NCBI GenBank assembly: GCA_052043515.1
Contig: JBQEQX010000001.1
Coordinates: forward strand, 1-64,000
From: Ehrlichia sp052043515
GTDB lineage: Bacteria > Pseudomonadota > Alphaproteobacteria > Rickettsiales > Anaplasmataceae
DNA: 64,000 nt
Reading direction: 5' to 3'
The stretch's first letter is position 1; each line of letters opens with the position of its first letter. Shown piece by piece: positions 53,601-63,841 of the stretch. Under the pieces are notes generated by a model that had not been told where the DNA came from, made no database searches, and saw only the letters and a program-made list of their open reading frames with translations. The translations under genes were made by a program, and so were the position numbers.

Positions 53601-53958
53601 CTTTGCATGCACTATTGTCCAAAACCAAAACCTGCTAGGTGTACTATTACTAGATACTGAGCTCACAAAAGAACTAATCATGGAAGGTATTGCAAGAGAT
53701 ATTATAAGAATAATTCAGCATTCCAGAAAAAATAACGGATTCAACATTTCTGACAAAATAGAGGTTATCATACACACCAAAGATGAAATAATTCTAGATT
53801 CCATTAAAGTATGGTCTCAATATATAGTGCAACAAACACTATCTGTCTCACTTGCTACAGAAGAGCAAATTTCAAATATTCAAGATATTAAAAAATATTA
53901 CAAAGCTACAATAAAAGACAAAGACATTTCCATTTTCTTAAAGAAGATAGTACCATAA
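50634..53958 (+). CDS. ileS: Isoleucyl-tRNA synthetase, long eukaryote-type, one frameshift
   Basis: Class I synthetase. YDGPPFANGLPHYGHLLTGF holds the HIGH-type signature, followed by GWDCHGLPAE, WTTTPWTLPCN (editing domain), TRGWFYTLFVLS and the KMSKS-type loop KLSKRLNNYADP. SKR-xx-NY is characteristic of the archaeal/eukaryotic-like IleRS clade. A6 at 52541-52546 has one base too many, which breaks the gene exactly in the catalytic loop. Corrected length is about 1107 residues from the ATG at 50634. The long C-terminal anticodon-binding part is present. Essential, so the break is not credible as biology. Confidence 0.93.
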
Positions 53959-54765
53959 AAATTACAAGCATGTAATTTAACTACAGAAACCTTTTCTATC
54001 TAATATTGCGTTGCTGATGCCTTATTTCATTGGTTAAAAAATCAGTAATAGATTTAATAAATCTATACAAAAACACACAATCAAGATTGTAAAAAATTTC
54101 AGAAGAAATAACACAACTTTAGTAATAAATATCAGATGGCAAGTAAATGTATCAAATGAGATATAACAAACAAGCTAGAAAAAAACAAGAAAACTTTATA
54201 ATAAGGTAGTCAATAAAAATACAAACTAAAAATTCTATCAAACCTGCTTAAAATAAATCCAATATCTAAATCATAAATAATAAACATACACACATCTGTA
54301 TAACATATTCTTAGAAATTTATAAGAAGTTAAACAGGAATGTTAAAGTAATAATCTAGATTATTAACATGTATTTCATTACAAAGCTCTGAAAAAGCAGC
54401 TTTAAAAAAAGATCTTGCATTACAGTAAAAAAAATTGACGCCTCCATATTGGAAACAAATCATTAAAAAATATCTTAATAAATCACAATACATATGCCTT
54501 CCATCAAGATAATATATACCAAACACATCTACTAGACACTAAATAAAGAAAAATACTTAACAAAGTTAATTCAAATATGAAATGGACATCTACAACAAAT
54601 AAATTACTTAGTACTTTAATAAAAGTTGCTAAAAACCATGAGTAATTCCAATGACTATTCTCTATATTGATTTACTAAAAAAAGTAATTTTATAAATATT
54701 TCCATTCCAAAATACAATAACATAAATGTTACTTAAGCTAGCAATATAAAGTTATATTTTAATAA
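53959..54765. other. Long gene-free spacer with one weak small frame
   Basis: About 800 AT-rich bases between convergent ileS and argS. A 65-codon minus-strand frame (54329-54526) is rich in Tyr, Phe and Cys and resembles nothing I know; it may be a remnant or chance. No RNA gene recognised. Confidence 0.35.
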
Positions 54766-56497
54766 TTATTTCATCTCTTTCAACGGAACTATAGAAAATA
54801 TCCTTAACCCGTTATCAATAATATATGCTACAGATTTTGCTAAGTATATTCTTGCAGATGTAAGATTTATATCATTATCTATTATAAAACGCCTACCTGT
54901 ATCTTTATTCCCGTAACCCCATAATGAATGAAAAGCTTCTGCAATTTCTATTAAATAAAAAGTTATACGATGTGGCTCTGCAGTTTTAGCAGATATCTCG
55001 ATGATATTTGGCCATTTTGCTAACAACTTAATCAATAATATTTCTTCTTTCGAAGATAGCACAGAAAAATCAGTATCTTCTATTTTCAAAAGTTCTGGAG
55101 CATTACGTATCAATGAATAAACACGAGCATGAGCATATTGTACATAAAATATTGGATTGTTTTTAGATTGCTCAACTACTTTAACAAAATCAAAATCCAA
55201 AATCATATCACTTTTACGTGTTAACATTATAAATCTGATTACATCTTTCCCAACTTTTTCCACAACATCTTTAATAGTTAAAAATTCACCAGATCTTTTT
55301 GACATTTTAACTTGAACTCCATCATCAAGAAAATTGACAATATTATGCAGCTTGATATCTATGTTAGCAGTATTATCGCTCAACGCCTTTACTGCTGCTT
55401 TCAATCTTTTTTACATATCCAACATGATCAGAGCCTAATTCCAAAATCATATGTTGAAATCCACGTGAAAGTTTGTCAAAGTGATATGCTATATCATTTG
55501 CAAAATACGTCCAACTGCCGTCTACTTTTTGTAAAGCTCTATCTACGTCATCTCCAAAATCAGTTGACTTAAACAACATTTGTGTTCTAGGCTTCCAATT
55601 TTGACTTTCCGTACCTTTAGGTTGATCCAAAATACCATAATATATTAATTTCTTATCCTGCAAAAGTTTGACACACTTTTCAACAATATTGTTTTTCAAT
55701 AACTCAGACTCTGATGTAAAAACATCATGTTTTATTCCCAACAACATAAGGTCTTCTTGAATCATAGCAAGAAGACACTTTAGAGATATATCTCGTATAA
55801 TCCCTATTCTTTGACTCGAACCCATCTCTAACAAGCCTGTGCCATACTGCTCATAAAGCAATTGTCCTATATCTTTCAAATATAACCCTGGATACAATCC
55901 ACTCCCTATTACAATATTCTGACCTGTCGCTTCTTTATACCTAAGATATACAGACTCAATCAATACGTCTATTTGTGTACCTGCGTCATTAATATAATAT
56001 TCCCTAACAACTTGATACCCTACTTTTTCCAATAAATTCGCTAGTACGTCACCAAATATGGCACCACGCGCATGACCTATATGCATTGGTCCAGTAGGAT
56101 TAGCAGAAACAAACTCTACATTAACTTTTTGGCCATAACCTAGATTAACATTAGCAAAATCTTCTTTTAGTGTATTAATAGAAACTATTACCTCATACCA
56201 CACATAAAGAGAAATATTAAAATTAATGAAGCCTGGCTTTACAACAGTAATACTTGATATTTCTTTAATTTCAGAAAATTCACTTAATAACATCTCTGCT
56301 ACGTCCAATGGACTTTTCTTAATATACTTACCTAAAAGCAAAGCTGCATTGGTATATAAATCCCCATGATTAGGATTATTTGGATAGTCGACTATCAATT
56401 TATCTAATAAGTTATCGTCTAATACTATTGTTAGCTTAGTACTTAATACACGTAACTTCCCTATTATAGAACCCTTTATGGTATTAATTAGATTCAT
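54766..56497 (-). CDS. argS: Arginyl-tRNA synthetase, one frameshift
   Basis: Class I synthetase. VEFVSANPTGPMHIGHARGA has the HIGH signature, FGDVLANLLEKVGY and EYYINDAGTQID follow, then ILELGSDHVGYVKR, VKMSKRSGEFLTIKDVV and the DALR anticodon-binding domain near YVQYAHARVYSLIRNA. T6 at 55407-55412 has one base too many; corrected it reads GYVKRLKAAVKALSDN and totals about 576 residues, normal for the enzyme. Confidence 0.93.
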
Positions 56498-56811
56498 CTA
56501 CTACAATTCTCTTATAAATTTTACCTCATTATACAGTTTTTCAACAATATTATAAAGTAAGCAATCTAAACATTTATTATTAAAAAAAAGTTGCAGCACA
56601 GTAGTACTTATTCAAGTACTTACCTAATATCTAGTAATCAAATTATCAACTGACCACACTAATATATCTAACCACTCTTAGTAGATAAATTCATGACATG
56701 GATCGTTATATAATACTCATTAAAAATAAGTTCTAAAATCATAAAACTACATCTTTTCCAATTTCATTTTTATAAGTTTTTCACTATTATTAATAAACTT
56801 AGCTATTAAAA
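56498..56811. other. Divergent spacer, argS / recO
   Basis: About 310 AT-rich bases containing both promoters. No open frame or RNA gene recognised. Confidence 0.4.
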
Positions 56812-57560
56812 ATGAGTTTTACTGTGAGATGGCAAGACCAAGGAATAGTAATTGCTATAAGAAAATATGGCGACTATCAGATCATTCTTTCCATATTCAC
56901 CAAAAAACATGGGCTAAAAAAAGGATTAGTAAGATACCTAAAAAAAGACAACTAATATAGTACAAATAGGAGATTACATCAATGTAACATGGAGTTCAAG
57001 ACTAACAAGTAACTTAGGCTGTTTTAAGTATGAACATATTAGATCTACTTTACACTATTACATAAAAAACAACTTACAAACAATGTGTGTGGCATTTTTC
57101 ACTTTTTATGCTAGACCAAGTATTACCAGAAAATGAAGAAAATTGTACTATTTACAATTGTCTAGAAGTTTTTATAAATTCTATACAAGTAAAGCATCCT
57201 AATTGGCAAGTTAAGTATCTTGAATTAGAATTAACTCTACTGTCAGAACTTGGATTTGGTCTAGATTTATCAAAATGTGCTGTAAACAATACAAATGAAA
57301 ACTTAACATTCATTTCTCCAAAAACTGGAAAAGCAGTATCAAAAACTGTGGGACTACTACATAAAAAAAATCTATTACCTCTACCTAAGCTATTGTATGA
57401 TGTGTACAACAAGTATGCATATCAGTATTCCAATACAGGCTTTAAATTAAGCTTAAACGTACTAGGATACTTTTTAAAAAAACATTTTCTCACAGATAAA
57501 AACGCAATTCTATTAAAATATAGAGAAGAAATGATAAAGTTCATAGATCTACAAAATTAA
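56812..57560 (+). CDS. recO: DNA repair protein RecO, two homopolymer shifts
   Basis: RecO mediates RecA loading onto SSB-coated DNA in gap repair. The N-terminus (MSFTVRWQDQGIVIAIRKYG, then DYQIILSIFTKKHG) is the OB-fold start of the family, and YLELELTLLSELGFGLDLSK carries the later conserved helix. A7 at 56940-56946 has one base too many (corrected: KKTTNIVQIGDYINVTW). A second shift lies in T5 at 57095-57099 or T5 at 57103-57107. The corrected length is about 248 residues. The family's Cys4 zinc motif is not evident. Confidence 0.85.
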
Positions 57561-58522
57561 ATACTACATATAACCTTTATTATAACAACATAATCATTAC
57601 ATGCTTAATTACTATAGGAGTAATGAACAACTCAATGTACATTACCCCTATTATCTTCTGCTTTATAGCATTTTAAAAGTCACTTTTATATAAAATAACA
57701 AAACATCAAACTACAACAAATCGAAAAAAATTATTAAGTATATTTTTTTAGTAGACAATTTTTTCATGCTAGGCAGCGTATTTGAGAAACGTTAAATATA
57801 CTTATTTATAGATGAACTTCAAAGTGAAGCTAGAAGCATAACATAATGTATTTCTGGAATATCTTCTTGCTGTGATTTAAGAAGATCTCATGTTGTTGTG
57901 AATAAACAATTACGCTTTTACATTAGAAGCTTTGCAGAATAAGAAATTGACATATAGCATTTTGGATCAATACAAATCAAAATTGGAAAGCTTTAACATA
58001 GTAGATGAGCACTATTAAAGTGATATACTATATATTACTTTAGATCAGGTTATGATCTACAGAGATGTTGAGTGATAACAATACTACTACAGACATTAAT
58101 TATTTCATTAATTTTCCAGATAATAACACTCAACGAGCTAAGAAGCAAAAAATCAAGATAGTCAAAAAACTAGAAAAACTATTATGCACTAAGGTGATAT
58201 TATAGTACGAAAACTCTTAATATATAAAATTAATGCCAACAATCTTTGATATTCAGAAACAAATTCCATTCATTGGTTGTTCAATTTTTTCTTTATAACA
58301 GTTTGCAACCCTTTAAGATACATAAATAACATCAAGCGAATAATATCATCGACATTAAAACCTGTATAAACAACCATTTTCGCATACAGTTTGTCGTTAT
58401 ACCATGTAAACAATCTCAAATAAAGGATCTTTCCTTATATTAAATACAGATATTAAAAATATATTTACAATTACATAATATAATGTAGATTACCGTTTTA
58501 TAATAGACACAGTAGTTAGCTT
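57561..58522. other. Longest spacer, with possible gene remnants
   Basis: About 960 bases without a clear gene. A 46-codon plus-strand frame (58065-58205, MLSDNNTTTDINYFINFPDN) and a stretch on the minus strand near 58280-58430 (DKLYAKMVVYTGFNVDDIIR) look protein-like but are bounded by stops that no single homopolymer change removes. They may be decayed genes. No RNA gene recognised. Confidence 0.35.
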
Positions 58523-59083
58523 ATGGAAGGATCTGAAGGTGGTGGAATAAATGTATCCGCTTTGCAATCTTATTTACACCAACAACACAAAGGTGGTGAA
58601 CACGGAGCAGAAGATGAAGAAACTGCACTTTCTATATTTGTATTCCTTGCTTGGTTTTATAGAAACGTGCCATGTTTTCTCGATACCACAACTGGTAACG
58701 TAGTAGCTTCGGTTACGGCGTTAGGATTAAATATGCCAACCACGGTAACATTTGGATCAGAACTTAGCAAAAATATCTTTGGGTTGCCCAAATTAATACC
58801 AGATCTACAAGAAGGTGGTGGTGGCGATGAACCATCCGATACGGGTGAAGGTGCTGCTGGAGGAGGAGAAGGTGATGAAGGTATACATGCTAACCATAAT
58901 GAAGACCCTTACGCACGTGATGACTACCCACACGCTGACGAACATATAGCATCTGCTGCTGGTCATGGATTGGATGGCACACAGCATGATCCTGGTTATC
59001 ATTCAGAATACCAAGAACATGCCCCTAGCCCTACACCTGCTACTACGCCACAACATGGCCAGTATGATCACGATTTTCATTGA
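58523..59083 (+). CDS. Uncharacterised Gly/His/Asp-rich protein
   Basis: No family recognised. Residues 1-35 are polar and Gly/His-rich. Residues about 38-95 are more hydrophobic (TALSIFVFLAWFYRNVPCFL, then NVVASVTALGLNMP). The last 90 residues are a low-complexity acidic tail rich in Gly, His, Asp, Glu and Pro (GEGAAGGGEGDEGIHANHNE), ending in a His-rich stretch. No N-terminal signal peptide. GC is clearly above the flanks and the gene stands alone between long spacers. A secreted or metal-binding role is speculation from composition. Confidence 0.65.
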   Translation: MEGSEGGGINVSALQSYLHQQHKGGEHGAEDEETALSIFVFLAWFYRNVPCFLDTTTGNVVASVTALGLNMPTTVTFGSELSKNIFGLPKLIPDLQEGGGGDEPSDTGEGAAGGGEGDEGIHANHNEDPYARDDYPHADEHIASAAGHGLDGTQHDPGYHSEYQEHAPSPTPATTPQHGQYDHDFH

Positions 59084-59352
59084 ATACTGCTGCTATCGTT
59101 ATTCGTACCTAGCTTAGTATTTTTGTTGGCTCTACATACCTGCTATGACAAGTGTATTTTACAAAACAAAAGTGCCGCCCGCTCGTCTTAACAAGTTTTT
59201 CTTAGAATTAACATTATAAAAAACCACACACCTAAATAAACTATAGAAGTACTAAATATCGTCCATCCATATTTCCATAAAGCTATAACAATACTAAACA
59301 AGTACTAACAGATAGAACACCGTTACTTAAGTATATAAGATTGGATTAGCGG

Positions 59353-59426
59353 TCGGAGTGGAGAGATTTGAACTCCCGACCTCTTGGTCCCAAACCAAGC
59401 GCGCTACCAAGCTACGCCACACTCCG
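59353..59426 (-). tRNA. tRNA-Pro (anticodon TGG)
   Basis: On the minus strand the 74-base gene starts CGGAGTGTGGCGTAGCTTGG; acceptor CGGAGTG pairs with CACTCCG, the anticodon stem CTTGG/CCAAG encloses TTTGGGA (anticodon TGG), and the T arm has AGTTCAAATCT. Discriminator A; CCA not encoded. Confidence 0.94.
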
Positions 59427-59552
59427 CAATAACATTCACACTACATATATCCTATCAATAATACACATTATATCAATAAAATAATTCTTGTTATTAGACA
59501 GAAATAATTTACTATTTTACTTTAATCTAACGAATACAATCATATATCTACT

Positions 59553-60199
59553 ATTGTAAAAACTGCTAAGGGACGTAAGATTTCTTCTACAAGATGGTTG
59601 CATAGACAATTAAATGATTTTTATGTACTATTAGCAAAAAAAACAGGGTTACAAGTCCAGGGCTGCTTTCAAATTAATAGAAATAGACGATAGGTTTTCT
59701 ATTTTTAAGAAGGGTCAGTATGTACTAGATTTAGGTTCGTCACCCGGAGGTTGGTCTCAGGTTGCGTCACAAAGGGTATCACATGGCGATAGTAGCTCCG
59801 TATTTGCTATTGATATGCAGGCTATGGATAAAATACCTAATGTAATATTTATTCAATGCGATATTGCTAATAATATGGACTTACTAAATACCACATTCCA
59901 CAAAAAAAAGTTTGATGTCATATTATCTGATATGGCACCTAAGGCTTGTGGGAATAAACAAGTTGATCACGCTAATATTATCAACCTATGTGAAATGTCA
60001 CTTGATATTGTAGCAAAATTTGGACGAGAGAATGGATTTTTTGTTACTAAAATTCTACAAGGAGAGTACGAGAAAGAATTTTATCAATCAATGAAATGCC
60101 TTTTTTAAATCTGTAAAGTATTTTAAACCTAAAGCAAGCAGAAAAGATTCATCAGAGATATATTTATTAGGTTTAGGATTTAAAAAACAGGATACTTGA
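59553..60199 (+). CDS. rlmE: 23S rRNA (uridine2552-2'-O)-methyltransferase RlmE, two shifts and no clear start
   Basis: Methylates the A-loop of 23S rRNA. Reading KTAKGRKISSTRWLHRQLND, the frame meets A8 at 59636-59643; one base fewer gives KKQGYKSRAAFKLIEIDDRF, the family motif with the catalytic Lys. YVLDLGSSPGGWSQVASQ (SAM site) and DVILSDMAPKACGNKQVDH follow. T6 at 60101-60106 also has one too many, after which the tail KSVKYFKPKASRKDSSEIYL ends at 60199. There is no ATG, GTG or TTG between the upstream stop (59523) and the conserved start; ATT at 59553 is a placeholder. Confidence 0.85.
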
Positions 60200-60492
60200 A
60201 ATATCGATTTTAATCCGTAAAATATTATAAATCTAAAGCAAGCTAGACAACATTTATCGATTAGCACATACATAAAAATCCAAGGTATTTTAAATCAAGC
60301 ATAATGACTAGTACATTACTATAACGACAGCAATAAGCAGATAATATTAAAAAATCTTACAAAATATCAAAAATTGCTTTACATAATAAGGAATAAATAA
60401 GATATATTAAGTTATTAATTAACTATTATCACGGGAAACTAGCTGGAGTTTTTATATATATGAGCGTCCTTATTCACTAATTAAAGACTGAA
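60200..60492. other. Intergenic spacer upstream of comM
   Basis: About 290 AT-rich bases between two plus-strand genes; presumably contains the comM promoter. Nothing else recognised. Confidence 0.35.
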
Positions 60493-61990
60493 ATGACAAC
60501 ACAGGTCAAAAGTGTAGCGTTTTGTGGAATAAATACAATAAACGTTGATGTACAAGTGCATACCGCAAAAGGTATACCGGCATTTAATATCGTTGGATTA
60601 CCAGATAAGGCAATCGCTGAATCTCGAGAAAGAATTAGAGCAGCTCTTAGTTCAATGAATCTATCCTTACCCACACAGAGAATCACCATAAATTTATCTC
60701 CTGCAAATTTATTTAAAGAAGGCAGTCACTATGACTTACCCATTGCTATGGGTTTATTAATGATTATTGGAGCAATACCACAAACCAATGACTTACCATA
60801 TATAATACTAGGAGAACTATCGCTTGATGGTTCAATAACTTCAGTTTCTGGAGTATTACCTGCAGCTATGAGCGCTCAGGAACAAAACATAGGAATAATA
60901 TGTCCATATGATAATGGATCTGAAGCATTACTAATTAAAAACATTTCGATACTATCACCTAATCACTTGATATCACTAATTAACTATTTCAATAGAAGAG
61001 AACCTATATCCACTCCAAGTAACAAGATACCAATAGAAAGCACAGAATACCTAGATATGAAGGATGTAAAAGGTCAGTCTGTTGCAAAAAGGGCATTAGA
61101 AATCGCTGCTGCTGGAGGTCATAACATACTAATGGTAGGTCCTCCGGGCACTGGAAAATCAATGCTAGCAAAAAAGATTACCTGGAATATTACCAGATTT
61201 GACTGACGAAGAAATAATAGAAATAAATAGCATAACAAGTATCACAAAAAAATTTAATAAATCAATCTCAACTAACCGACCTTTCCGAGACCCACATAGT
61301 TCATTATCAGTAGCAGCCATGGTAGGAGGAGGAAGGTATGCAAAACCAGGGGAAATCACGTTAGCTCACAAAGGTATATTATTTTTAGATGAATTACCGG
61401 AATTTTCAAGAGCCGTCTTAGATTCTCTAAGGCAGCCATTAGAAAATAAAGAAATTCTTATATCCAGGGCAAATGCTCATATAAAATACCCAGCCAATTT
61501 TCAATTAATCGCAGCAATGAATCCGTGTAAATGTGGATATTTCGGCAATTCATCAAAATCTTGTACCAAAGCTCCTAAATGTGTCATCGAATATCAAAGT
61601 AAAATTTCTGGCCCATTAAATGATAGGATAGACATGCACATAGAAGTACCATGTGTAGATGTGTTATCATATAATCAACACAAAGATACAGAAAAATCAA
61701 AAACAATAAAAGAGCGTGTTATACTTGCTAGGAAAATACAAGAACATCGTTACGGAACACTATTTAATAATGCAACAATATCAGAAAACATAGTAACAAA
61801 ATTTTTAATCCCAAATAAATCAGGAAAAAAACTTCTCGAGAAAGCTTTAAATGGGAAAAACATATCTGCTAGGGAATATATAAAAATCCTTAAAGTTGCC
61901 AGAACTATTGCAGATTTATTTTTAGAAGAAACTATATCATGTGACCATATAGCAGAATCTCTATCTTACACACAACAAAAATTGTACTAA
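60493..61990 (+). CDS. comM: YifB/ComM-type Mg-chelatase-like AAA+ ATPase, one frameshift
   Basis: ComM is a hexameric helicase that promotes branch migration during integration of foreign DNA. The N-terminal LonC-like domain has FNIVGLPDKAIAESRERIRA and LSPANLFKEGSHYDLPIAMG; the ATPase domain has VGPPGTGKSMLAKRLPGILP, ELPEFSRAVLDSLRQPLE and the zinc-ribbon-like NPCKCGYFGN. A6 at 61170-61175 has one base too many, immediately after the P-loop. The corrected length is about 498 residues. Retention in a reduced intracellular genome is notable but usual for the family. Confidence 0.9.
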
Positions 61991-62131
61991 AATTAAATTT
62001 TATTGACATATGCAAATGTGAAGCTAATCATTAATAATATATTTATTATTCTTAGCAGATTAATATATTTCTTGCATTGTAATTAACATCTTATTAAAAT
62101 AAGTTAAATAATTTTTTATAGGTTAACGATT

Positions 62132-62494
62132 ATGCCGGAGAAGTCTCAAGAAAAATTTTCTGATTTTGCAGCACAGGTACCGAAAAATCTGCGCACGTTT
62201 GGCTTTGCTCTAGTTAGTAGTGCAGGACTCGCTGTTTGTGTACTGTCTGCAACTGTGTTGGTGGTGCAAAAATTATCTATGCTCTTTCCAAACGCATTCT
62301 CTTTTCCTTCAATATCTACTGGACAGGCTCTAGTATCACTTATAGGAACTCTAGCAGGTGCGCTAATATTTGGAGCAATGGTGACAAATAATAGTCTTAT
62401 AACAAGTGCAGAAGACCTTAAAGGTGGATTAGCGGGTAGACTAGGTAATACTGATATAGAGAGCTTAGACAAATCCCCAAAATCCAAGTCGTAA
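62132..62494 (+). CDS. Small two-helix membrane protein
   Basis: 120 residues, family not recognised. A polar start (MPEKSQEKFSDFAAQVPKNL) is followed by a helix at about 24-48 (FALVSSAGLAVCVLSATVLV), a loop, a second helix at about 68-88 (VSLIGTLAGALIFGAMVT) and a polar tail (SLDKSPKSKS). Strong GTT AACG ATT ATG start context, intact frame, GC above the flanks. Isolated between comM and thiL. Looks like a real expressed gene of unknown role. Confidence 0.65.
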   Translation: MPEKSQEKFSDFAAQVPKNLRTFGFALVSSAGLAVCVLSATVLVVQKLSMLFPNAFSFPSISTGQALVSLIGTLAGALIFGAMVTNNSLITSAEDLKGGLAGRLGNTDIESLDKSPKSKS

Positions 62495-62883
62495 TAGGTA
62501 GTTATGTCTCTGTTATATGATATGAAACTTACTTATTATGTAATCCATTAAACTTACAGTGGCATTATGTTCGGTTTACGTAGTGCCATGGATTGTTTTT
62601 GAGAGCATCTTTTCCTTTATCACTTTTGCTTGACAGTCTCTGCATAGTTAACAGGAAAGTCGACGAGTTGTGTTTGTTCCTTTAGCGATGTAAGAATTGT
62701 AGGCAGTTGGTTATATACAAGATGCAGGAATGCTAAATTCTGTGTTGTGCTGTTCTGCGTCCGATGTAATTAGATTGATAATAAATGGTTGGTAGAGTAT
62801 GATGAATACTATCATAACTATAGGGCTCCGGTAAGTAGTATCTTGTTGTTAATACGTGCATTATACAAATTTAAGAACATTTT
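62495..62883. other. Spacer before thiL
   Basis: About 390 bases with no convincing frame and less AT-rich than other spacers. It contains the weak hairpin at 62560-62600 and the thiL promoter region. Confidence 0.35.
62560..62600 (+). terminator. Possible weak terminator hairpin
   Basis: TGGCATTA and TAGTGCCA can pair (one wobble) around a 13-base loop, and a T5 run follows seven bases later. The spacing to the T-run and the 65-bp distance from the upstream stop make it doubtful. Confidence 0.3.
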
Positions 62884-63832
62884 ATGAAAGAATTCGATTA
62901 CATTGAAAATTACATATATAGGCTGGACAATAATTCACTAATAGGAGATGATGCTGCTGTTATTAATTGTACACAGGATCAGTTCTTGGTCACAAAGGAT
63001 ATTCTCATAGAAGGTGTACATTTTCTTCGAAACTATGATCCTAGCACATTAGCAAAAAAAGCTATAAGAGTAAATTTATCAGACATTGCAGCAATGGGTG
63101 CCATACCTTATGGTTATTGTCTAGGTTTGGCACTACCTAGTAACATATCTCAAGATTGGTGGAAGAACTTTACTGACAGTTTAGAAGAAGAACATAAAAA
63201 AGTTTAGTATAAAACTGCTAGGAGGGGACACTACTTCACACAGACAAAATTTCACTATAATTAGTATTACTGCCTTTGGCGTAGAAAACGGCAGTTTATT
63301 AAAAAGATCTGGAGCAAAAACTGGAGATTTAATCTATGTTAGCGGTAATATTGGAGATGCAGCATTAGGATTGCTAATATATCAAAAAGTCATCAACAGA
63401 AACTATTATAATTTAAAAAGTAAATATGACTTACCCGAACCAAGAATTAACTTGGGAATCAATATCAACAAAATTGCATCTTCGTGTATAGATATATCTG
63501 ATGGTTTTATACAAGACATGGAACACATCTGTCGTTCATCTAAAGTAGGAGCATCAATATACTTAGACAAAATACCTCTATCAAATGAAGCAAAAGAAAT
63601 TATCAATAGCGCGCCTCAATATATTGACAACATTTTAGCGGGAGGAGATGACTATGAATTAATATTTACGGTCAACCCTAAATTCTCCCTCTTAATACAA
63701 GATATATCACATAAAAGTGAAGTAAAAATAACAAAAATAGGAGAAATAACATCAGGAGATTCTGTAACACTTTATAACAACTGTGGAAATATAGTCACAA
63801 TAAATAGCAAAGGATTTAATCATTTTACGTAG
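62884..63832 (+). CDS. thiL: Thiamine-monophosphate kinase, one frameshift
   Basis: Phosphorylates thiamine monophosphate to the pyrophosphate cofactor. SLIGDDAAVINCTQDQFLVT, RVNLSDIAAMGAIPYGYCLG, LLGGDTTSHRQNFTIISITAFG, SGNIGDAALGL, CIDISDGFIQDMEHIC and GGDDYELIFTV are all in order. A6 at 63196-63201 has one base too many; corrected it joins as EHKKFSIKLLGGDTT and totals about 315 residues. Normal length and motifs. Confidence 0.92.
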
Positions 63833-63841
63833 ATAATAATT

